Shown here piece after piece: positions 56,396 through 64,000 of a stretch of DNA of 64,000 bases. The position numbers and the translations under genes are program-made. Position 1 is the first letter of the stretch. Each line of letters opens with the position of its first letter. Source of the stretch: Undaria pinnatifida (lineage: Eukaryota; Sar; Phaeophyceae; Laminariales; Alariaceae); NCBI GenBank assembly GCA_012845835.1, contig JABAKD010000008.1:9413709-9477708 (forward strand), read 5' to 3'. The notes below the pieces were generated by a model, which ran no database searches, had not been told where the DNA came from, and saw nothing but the letters and a program-made list of their open reading frames with translations.

Positions 56396-58201
56396 GTGAT
56401 GGAGGAGCGGCGCCGAAACAAACGTCAGCACGGCGACAGTCGCGACCGCAGGGGGCGCAACCGCGGAGGTGGTAGCTCCGGGGGTGGTGGCAATCAAACT
56501 GACGGCGATACTGGGAGTGGCGACCACAACCGCCGCGTTGGTGGCAGCGGTGGTGGCGGCGGAGGAACCGCGTCGGGTACTGGTGGTGGCTCAGGACGCC
56601 GTCAAGGGAACAACCAGGGTCGAACCAACGGCCGCAGCTCTGGGGGAGGCACCGGAGGGCGGCGGAACAGCGCACGAGGTCGCTCAGCGTGAAACGGCTC
56701 GTCCACCTCCACCCGCTCGTCTTCGGGCTCGAATACGGACCACGGCGAGGTGACCGCGGTAGCAGGCAAGAGGCAAGTAACTCCTTTCCTGGTGGATATT
56801 GCTTCCTCCGCTGAACAGCTGAGCAAAGTGACTGTGTCGGGCGACCACAACAAGCCTATTTATTCGGATTTGGCCCGCGCGCGTACCGCCGAGATTGCCA
56901 CTGGCGCGGCTACAGCCAAAGCCACGCTTGATGACTCGGTTCGGCGTGCTTACGTTAAGCTCTCCTACAAAGACGTATCTCGCATCTCTGTGCTGCCGTT
57001 CCCCGCCTCTTTGAACAAGTCTGACGGCCCGCAGCAAGTTACACGTTCGGTTCGGTCTGCAATGACTGACATACTCATGCGCTGCGGCGACCGTTGCACA
57101 GAGGGCATACGAGCGCCCGCGTGGGTATCCGGTTGGACCCGCTCGCTCAAACTGACATTCAAACGTGCCATAACACCTGGCAAGCCCATGACCGCCCGCA
57201 TGACCATCCTCACCGATGCATTTTTCGGACAGGTTTCGAGATCAACGGACGACGGCCCATCGGAGCCTGAGGCCTTCACCCTCCTGCTACGCCTGCTCGC
57301 GACGCACTTCGACCGGGTCGACACGCGGCAGGGCTACACTACGTGGCATATTTTTGGAGCGTGTAACGGCACGCCTTTTTCTGATTTCAGTCGGGACTTC
57401 CGCCTGTTGGTATCGGCAGTCACTGTGAGTGAGCGTGTTTTATCTCCGGGGACGGAGGTGGTGTTGGAGGTGGTTCGGATGGCAGAAAATGAGCAGTTTC
57501 CCGACACTCATGCCTACGCTGTACCCTGGTTCGAAGGCAACGGAGCCACCGCCATCCGCCTCGTTAGGTGCTATGTGGAGAGCGTTTAGTGACTTGGCGC
57601 ACAATAAGACACCTGACGTCAACGACGAAAAACATTCTTCTCTGTTTCTTCGACGGGTGCGCGGTCATTCGCGCCGTTGGGGCCCCGGCACGCCGGTCAT
57701 AGGCGTGGCCAGCGCCGAGTACCATCCCAGCCGCCTTCTTGGCAGACGGGATCGAGCCACCATCCGACTGTTGTGTCAGTTACTGATTCCACCGACCCCT
57801 GGCTTGGCAAAATATCTAACTACTGGCCCCTAGAGGAACATCATTATGCAGAAATTTTTGCTGTTAGCGCCTCGTTTAAGACTGACGATCCCCCTCCCTG
57901 GAGCGGCCTCCTCGCACCCTCCGCCCGCGCGGCTGCCCTCCTAAGAAAACCGGGACACAGCCTAAACTGCCCCGAAGACACACACTCCTTTCGCAGCCGT
58001 AGGCACCCATTTATCAGCGCTAGCGGCTGTTTAAACCCTGAACTAGGCCAAGTCGGCGACGACGACGCTTGCAGACGGTGGCAAGCACGTATGACTAGCT
58101 ACCGACGCGACGGAAAATCTTCACGTTCGCATACCCACAACAAAAACCGCCGAAATCGTTCCAACCACCGCGAGGGCACCACCAAGACCAGGGTCAGGTA
58201 A
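56396..58201 (+). pseudogene. gag-like region, interrupted
   Basis: A Gly/Arg-rich N-terminal segment (56396-56689) is followed in the same frame by a TGA at 56690 and then the main gag domain (to 57589; AFTLLLRLLATHFDRVDTRQ, TWHIFGACNGTPFSDFSRDF). Near 57500-57520 the coding signal moves to another frame (ASLGAMWRAFSDLAHNKTPD), and then to a third. There PGHSLNCPEDTHSFRSRRHP recalls a degraded zinc knuckle, followed by a basic tail. At least one stop and two frame changes make it non-functional. Assignment as gag rests on position and the knuckle-like piece. Confidence 0.65.
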
Positions 58202-59827
58202 ACAGTCACAGTGGTAACCACAGTCGCGATGGTGACCACAACAGCCCATACATGCCTAGGCAACAAGGTGGTGTCCCACCCTCGCCCGCCTCTTCGGCTC
58301 CCGCGACTACCCCGGGGAAGCGCTTTGGGGCATGCCACGATTCGGGCGGGGACCTCAACGCGCGCCAACCGGGTACCTTTTGCACGGGCAACCGACAATG
58401 CGACGGCGGAACGGCACACCCGGCCCGTTCGCCGACGGCACTATCGGGGACACCTCCTTTGGTTCCGCAGGATTCTCGAGTACCTGTTGCTCGCCTGTCA
58501 GGCAGTTCGGCTAAAATCCTTGCTGTTGAGAGCCCTCGGGCTCCTACGCCATCTGTTAACGTTCTTCACGGCGTAGTACCCGCAGTGGGGACCAGCGCCT
58601 CAAGCGTGCCCCTCCCTAGCCAGGTTATTGTTTCGACGAATGGATTGCGCGCCCGCAGCGCCGCTCCCCTCGGCCATGGTCCGAGTTCAGCGACGAGAAC
58701 CCACGCTTCAAGCGCCGTTCCCCCTTGCCGCGGCTCAAAACTCGTCCATGGGGGCACGCGCCCCTAACGCTGCCCCCTTCAACCATGGAACAGGAGCCTG
58801 CGACTCGCACGCTCCCCCCCGGCACGCGTCGCGCAGCAAAAGAGCTGCGGTGACGACGCGTCGCCCTCATACGCGAGCGGGTTCATCTCCACTTCCTCCC
58901 GACCGCGAAGAGGCGGTTGGTTTGAGGCGCGGGAAAGCCAACCTTAAAACACCGACGTTTTTGCTAGGTTCGATCCGGTATTTCCTCGCGATAGTAGCGG
59001 GCGCTCTATCCTTGTTCCCATCAAGGAGGAATCGACAAGCTTAGCTACCTCGCCTCTCTCCTCCAAGAGGACTAACGGACACGAGCCTCCTCGGGCAAGA
59101 AGTATTTTTCCACCTGCCCGAGCCCCGCTCAAAAAAACGCCCACAAGGTCTACTGGTCTTGCTTCGTCTTTAGGCACGCTAACCCACGTGCCTCAAGCTA
59201 CGTCTGCCCCAGTGGTACAGGAAAGACATCCGATAATGCGCAACGGGCCAATGGTGACGCCACGGCCTCCAGCCCGAATGCTGGACGCTATTCCCGTGAT
59301 AATATGGAAGAATCGCGCCTTTCGTCAACCAGAAGCAGTTCCGGGCCCCCTGCCCCTTCGAGTGCAGCGAGAGCTGTTTCTTGATATTTTACGCCAAAGA
59401 GCGACAAGGCCACGACGCGAACACCCGTGGGTTCGGACTCACGTCGCGCTCTCAAGGCCGGGCGTTCCCGGAGGGGGACGCCACGGGCCCGAAGTGCCGA
59501 GGGCTAGTGTTCCCAGACGGAGACATTGCAGACCCATATTCCTTAGACGGCCTCCGACGGGTTGGCACCGTCAACTTTTGACCCTTCTCTCGAATACTCC
59601 ACAGACAGAGTGGTGTTGTTCTGGCAACCGCCGCCTTACTGTTCGCAGTGATCTCCTTCGTCGTTTGTCATGGACGACGTATCATATTCTTGCGCGGAGC
59701 AGCATATGATGGCCGAAAAGGCCAGACTTTTTGAAAACCATCGCGCAGTGGAGGCCATCATGCCATCGCCTGATTCAAGCACACACAAACGCGTCGGTCA
59801 AGGTGTGCGCAACTTTGACTCCGCTGT

Positions 59828-60532
59828 GTGGGCAAGGAGAAGCGAAGTGCCGTGTTAGATGTCACCTACGCCAAATTTAGGCAGAATCCAGCCATGAAAC
59901 TTCACCTTTTGAGCGCTGGCAACGAACGTTTGGCCGAGGCCCCCTTGGACCCAGTGTGGGGTATTGGTCTCTGGGCGGACGACCCCAGAGTCAAGGACCC
60001 AAACAAGTGGAGAGGGAAAAAATTTGTCGGTGAGGCACTTTCTGCCGTTCGCGGAGCAATTCGCGACAGCGAGGCCGCGTCACCACACCCGGCCTCCCCT
60101 CGTCGGTTCTGCAGCCCCACCGGGAATACTGGAATCAACGAAATCTCGTCCGCTCTACCGTCGCGCTCGGGGACCGCGGTCGGCGCTTGCCATGGCCATC
60201 CTTTGGAGATTTCGGCCTATTTTTTGGGTGCACCCGCAGACCAAAGCGCGGAGGTTTTGGCGATAGCTTCTGACGGTGCCTCAGGCCGTGCGCCACCAGA
60301 ACACGGCCCCTGCCTCGTCGGGGGTACCGTGACGCTGGACGGCGTTTCGTTCACTACCGAGATTACAATACATAGCAGAGGGGACGCCATTGCGCCTTAC
60401 AGATGTGTGGCGCTCCTCGATACTGGCTCCCCTCAAACCTTCATCCGACGTGACGTGTTGGCTCCGTATGCTACTGGTAGGCGCCGCTTCGTCGGCGTGC
60501 GAGAGGCCCATCAGCCCTCGCTCCTGGGGTAG
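59828..60532 (+). CDS. Retropepsin-like aspartic protease segment of the Gypsy element
   Basis: A 234-residue frame whose last third carries LLDTGSPQTFIRRDVL preceded by GGTVTLDGVSFTTEIT. This is the usual retropepsin arrangement of a beta hairpin followed by the catalytic D-T-G (about 60418-60426). The flap and C-terminal part are not clear before the stop. Upstream the frame resembles gag-pro linker (NPAMKLHLLSAGNERLAEAP). Confidence 0.65.
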   Translation: MGKEKRSAVLDVTYAKFRQNPAMKLHLLSAGNERLAEAPLDPVWGIGLWADDPRVKDPNKWRGKKFVGEALSAVRGAIRDSEAASPHPASPRRFCSPTGNTGINEISSALPSRSGTAVGACHGHPLEISAYFLGAPADQSAEVLAIASDGASGRAPPEHGPCLVGGTVTLDGVSFTTEITIHSRGDAIAPYRCVALLDTGSPQTFIRRDVLAPYATGRRRFVGVREAHQPSLLG

Positions 60533-60798
60533 TTTGGCGAATCCGCCCCTTTACGGGGCGCGACCCGCGTCCGCCTGAGCGTCCAATTCTTCCGCGAAAA
60601 AGAACCGACGTGCTCTCTCGCGGTTTGGGCATGCGTGATCCCTCCACCGGTCATGCGGCACGCTGTCTCGCTGAGCCGCGACAGCTGGATGCGCTTCAAC
60701 ACCAGTTCGTACCGCGCCCTGCCCCCTCGTCCTCTCGATAATCGGGTTTTGGGCGAGCTGACGTTGTCCCACCACGCCCCACAACAGGCGTAGAGACA

Positions 60799-61102
60799 TA
60801 TGCCGTCGACCCCGCAGCCGCGTGCTACGATAGAGGTGCACCACCTTTTTTCTGAGATTTGTCATTTGAGAGCTTAAGGCCTCTCCTAAAAACTGATTTG
60901 GAGAAAAATAAAAGAGCCATCAGATGCAAAATTCCATGGTCTAGGTGCACAGGGAGAATCATGCAGAAAAATATCGCATTTTCGACGATTTTGGGTTAAG
61001 GAGCCCCGTCATTCATAAATATTTTCAGACGAAAATTGATACCTCTATCATAGCATGCGTCGCCCACAACATGCGTAGCGGCTTATGCCGTCGACCCCGC
61101 AG
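60799..61102. repeat. 19-bp direct repeats flanking a MITE insertion
   Basis: The sequence TATGCCGTCGACCCCGCAG occurs at 60799-60817 and again at 61084-61102, on either side of the family A MITE. Reading across one copy only, the retroelement frame continues as YAVDPAATNDAFRLL, so the repeat marks the target site. Confidence 0.8.
60818..61083. mobile_element. MITE-like element, family A copy 4, inside the Gypsy element
   Basis: Left end CCGCGTGCTACGATAGAGGT; right end near 61041-61062 is the inverted relative (CCTCTATCATAGCATGCGTC). The middle shares GATTTTGGGTTAAGGAGCCC with copy 1. It interrupts the region between protease and RT. Confidence 0.8.
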
Positions 61103-61550
61103 CTACGAACGATGCTTTCCGCCTCCTCAATGATGACACTAAAGGTGTCGCCTTGTCGGATAGCCCCAGCTGCTCGCGGTCGACTTGGTGCGCAGTAACG
61201 GCTCCCCTGCGCTCACAGGACACTACTTTGTCGACATACTGCCGCAGACGGACTGTCTTTCGGGACAAACACTTTGTTGCTTCAGGGTGACAGGTGCTTC
61301 CCGTAATAGGTGTCGCAGACCTCGAGCCAGGCGACCTAGTCGGGGTCGCCGACGCCCCACTTTTGCGCGTCCCACTGGGTGCCTTGCAACATACCACCCA
61401 CGCTGCGGGGGCCCATCCTGGCCAGACTTCGGACAGTCAGGTCTCTGCGGTCGCGCGCTCGCCTGACACGGATATGGCAGCTCCCACCGTGCCGTCGCCT
61501 TCGCCAGCGCAAATGGAACGATTGAACCCAGCCAAGCGTTCAGCCTTTCT

Positions 61551-62515
61551 GTGCGTCTGGGCCCGAATCCCGCCGCACCTGCGGAAGATCGCGTTCGAAT
61601 TACACGACCCTGGCTGGGACCCCCCGGTCGTCGAGCAACTGGGAAATGTGCTTTGCAATTTTCCTGGCGTGTTTTCCACCTCGAAGACGATTCTTTGGTC
61701 TTGCTCCTTGATGCCCTTCGAAATCTCAGTTCCGGAGGGCAGCGGTCCGGTCACTCCACGGCCCCATCGCACAAACCCATACTGACCAAAGAAGTGGACT
61801 CGACCCTCAACCAGTACCTTGCGGCTGAGCTGATCCTGCACTCGAATTCACCGTATTCAAGCCCGTTGGTGGTCATCCCGAACAAATATGGCATTGTGAG
61901 GATTACGGTGAGCTACAAGAAGCCCAAGTTCAGCCAACTGCCGGTTTCTCGCGTGGACCAAGTCCTGGACTCCTTAGGCTCAGGTCGGGTGTTATCCTTG
62001 TTTGACTTGGTTTCCTCGTTCAACTAGATAACGGCACACAAGGACACAGTTCCCCTTACAGCGTTCTGCACACCCACAAGCCTCTACGAGTGGCTCGTTA
62101 TGCCTCAGGACAGCAGCGCCTCGCCCAGGTGGTTCGTCAAGGTCATCAATGAAGTGATCAAGGACTTGAAACAGGAGGTAGCATACCTCGACGATGCCAT
62201 CGTGTTCGATTCCGACCCGGTAGCGCATGTTCGGACGATTCGCTCCCTCTTCCAGCGCCTTCGAAAGCATAATCTCAAGTTTTCCCCCTCGAAGGCGCTA
62301 TTGGGTGCCACCGATGCAAACTTTCTGGGCCACTCCATTTCCCCAGGAGGCCTACGTCCAAACGCGGAAAAAGTGTCGGCATTGACCAATATCCCGATGC
62401 CCGCAGACGTTAAGCAGGTGCGCGCATTCATGGGTGGTGTCAACTACTACTGCAATTGTTTGCCCGACTTATCGAAGAGAATTCGTCCGATTAACGTGCT
62501 CCTCCGGGAGGGAGT
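61551..62515 (+). pseudogene. Gypsy reverse transcriptase with an in-frame TAG
   Basis: One frame covers most of the RT: SPYSSPLVVIPNKYG, VLSLFDLVSSFN, then TAG at 62025-62027, then ITAHKDTVPLTAFCTP, the catalytic YLDDAIVF (about 62184) and LKFSPSKALLGATDANFLGH. It ends with the connection (VRAFMGGVNYYCNCLPDLSK). The stop falls in the conserved block after the DLVSSF segment. Intact relatives have a sense codon there. Without suppression the catalytic YLDD would not be made. Confidence 0.85.
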
Positions 62516-63000
62516 TCTAAGTTTGCATTCACATCGAGTATGGAGAAGTTGGTGCGATAAATCTTGGCGAACTCACGACCCCGCGGATCCTCGTTTTCCC
62601 CGATTGGGACGCCGTCGCCGACGGCTCACGCCCGTTTCACACGTATTGCGACGCGTGCACCGACGGGTTCGGCGCCACTCTCGAACAGGGGCAGACGGAC
62701 GGCTCCATAAAACCCATCGCGTACATCAGTCGAGCTATGCTCGACTCGGAAAGGCATTGGACTCCTCTTGATGTGGAGGCTGGCAGCATCGTCTGGGATC
62801 TCAAACGCCTCGGCGGCTACCTCTGGGGCATTAAGTTCGGTATATTCTCTGACCAAGAGGCACTGGAAAGCATCGGCAAAGTGGGGGATCACAACGCCCG
62901 AGTCCAGAGATGGCTCGAGTTTCTCACCGCGTTCGACTACACCCTCGAGTACCGCAAAGGAAGCGCGAACGGCAACGCCGACTTCCTGTCTCGCTTGCCG
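62516..63000 (+). pseudogene. Gypsy RNase H domain, out of frame with RT
   Basis: After the RT thumb the reading frame shifts at least once (about 62515-62600, with a TAA in the bridging frame). The RNase H then reads HTYCDACTDGFGATLEQGQ, SRAMLDSERHWTPLDVEAGS and GSANGNADFLSRLP, which is the standard Ty3/Gypsy RNase H layout. It is therefore not translated as part of the RT frame. Confidence 0.8.
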
Positions 63001-63392
63001 GTGTCTGCCACGGAACATGACCGCAATGGTTCGACAAGTCTCACCCCTGTTGAGGATAGTGGCATACCTCATAAGGGCTTGCGGGCTGCACACTCCTTCT
63101 TCTCCGATTCCGGGTGTCGGCTTCGGTGGGCTAATGCCCCGCACCGAAAGTGATGTCTTGGGTTGACTCTCTTTCACCCTTGCCGACGTTTGCGATTTTC
63201 GCGCACACGGGCCACGTATGAGGCTTGACGACCTTCCTACTCCTTCCAGGAGATTCACCACTCGTGTTCCTGCATCCGTCACCACCGTCGATATCTCTAC
63301 AGGTCGCGGGTGGGTCTCGCGTATAGCCGACAACGATTTCGCTTCGGTTTTGCTGCACCCACCGCGGTCAGCGAGGGCTCCGCAGAAGCCCC

Positions 63393-63590
63393 GGCTACCA
63401 CGACGTCAGTCGTCCAACCGAGTCCTTCCCGGAGCTCGGTACAATGGATTGACTTGGTCGAGCCCACGGGCCCGACCGCGTCCGTCTCTACGGCTACCAT
63501 GACGTCAGTCGCCCAGCACGACTCCTTCTCGGAGCTCAGTACAAGGGACTGACTCGGTCAAGCCCACGGGCCCGACCGCGTCCGTCTCTA
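63393..63590 (+). repeat. 99-bp tandem duplication in the post-RNase H spacer
   Basis: Two units (63393-63491 and 63492-63590) share GGCTACCA(C/T)GACGTCAGTCG at the start and GGGCCCGACCGCGTCCGTCT at the end. Ninety-nine bases equal 33 codons, so a frame through it is kept. Confidence 0.9.
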
Positions 63591-64000
63591 CCTCGCCTGG
63601 CTCTCCGGTGCCCCAGACGATTACGCAGTCTTCAAACCGCATCTCCACTCGGACGCGCCGGCGTTCAATAACAGCAGCTGTTAAGGCACCCCCTGCTGGC
63701 GACTATGGCTTCGAACCCGGCGGGGCCCCTCGGCCATCTTCCAGACGAGTTACAATCCCGTCGCGAGTCCTACGGCCGCGGCCGGCTCCGCCCACCGCCG
63801 TGACCCCTGCTCTTGCCGACTCGCCGGTCCTCACGGTGCCACTTCCGTCCATGGCGATCACGCAGAGCCTATGGGAGCTCCTCTCTCACGGCTCGCGCCT
63901 TCTCCTGATGACACGCCGACTGCACATACAAGGTCGGACGTCCTCGGCGACGCTGCTGAATTGCCGTTCGCTGATTCAGTCGTTCGTTATTTGCATGCCG

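Larger units (their letters stand above)
56124..64000 (+). mobile_element. Decayed Ty3/Gypsy-type LTR retrotransposon, 3' end beyond the window
   Basis: The order gag, protease, reverse transcriptase, RNase H on one strand is that of Ty3/Gypsy elements. It carries multiple stop codons and frameshifts and an inserted MITE (60818-61083). No integrase is recognisable before 64000; the region after RNase H is Ser/Pro/Thr-rich spacer, so integrase and the 3' LTR may follow. The start at 56124 is the first coding-like ATG, not a mapped boundary. Confidence 0.85.

Noticed and set aside
63180-64000. Integrase of the Gypsy element
   Set aside because: No HHCC zinc-binding pattern or DDE core could be recognised; the stretch is Ser/Pro/Thr-rich spacer.

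Overview
The window is nuclear DNA from a stramenopile, most likely a brown alga (Phaeophyceae). The evidence is three intron-rich genes with canonical GT-AG junctions, large introns, strong CAG/GCC/homopolymer low complexity, and several retroelement families whose coding remnants resemble predicted proteins I associate with brown-algal genomes. The species assignment is inference, not a database result. Nothing prokaryotic is present.

Layout. 1-3418: no recognisable gene. 3419-27805 (minus): a complete NEMF/Rqc2/Tae2 gene that I could join across 20 exons in a continuous frame (1595 aa). Its introns are packed with pentanucleotide microsatellites, a 42-bp minisatellite, MITE-like elements and LINE/SINE copies. 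27806-28693: intergenic region shared with the divergent neighbour. 28694-31776 (plus): a four-exon DXD glycosyltransferase (Gly_transf_sug/OCH1-like, GT32 type). 31777-34050: intergenic, with a CAG-rich leader at its end. 34051-48103 (plus): an eight-exon ULK4/RUNKEL-type pseudokinase with a HEAT/ARM-like tail (2353 aa), much longer than animal or plant relatives. 48104-56123: transposon-rich DNA without a recognised host gene. 56124-64000 (plus): a decayed Ty3/Gypsy-type retroelement (gag, protease, RT, RNase H) running off the window end.

The three host genes are not an operon. NEMF acts in ribosome quality control, the glycosyltransferase probably in Golgi glycan assembly, and ULK4 in ciliary/cytoskeletal scaffolding. 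NEMF and the glycosyltransferase are divergent with about 0.9 kb between start codons, so a shared promoter region is possible.

The most interesting signal is a dispersed LINE/SINE pair. Four LINE 3' ends and five copies of a short element share the same roughly 75-bp 3' end (GTGCTCCGTC ... ATGGTCA ... ATGAGTAC). Copies of both continue directly into C-rich tracts instead of poly(A). This looks like a SINE mobilised by a partner LINE through a shared tail, with an unusual C-rich 3' terminus. Other notable points are two GC-AG introns in NEMF, a MITE that ends next to a splice donor, a 19-bp direct repeat around a MITE in the Gypsy element, and a minisatellite interrupted by a BED-finger-like transposase fragment.
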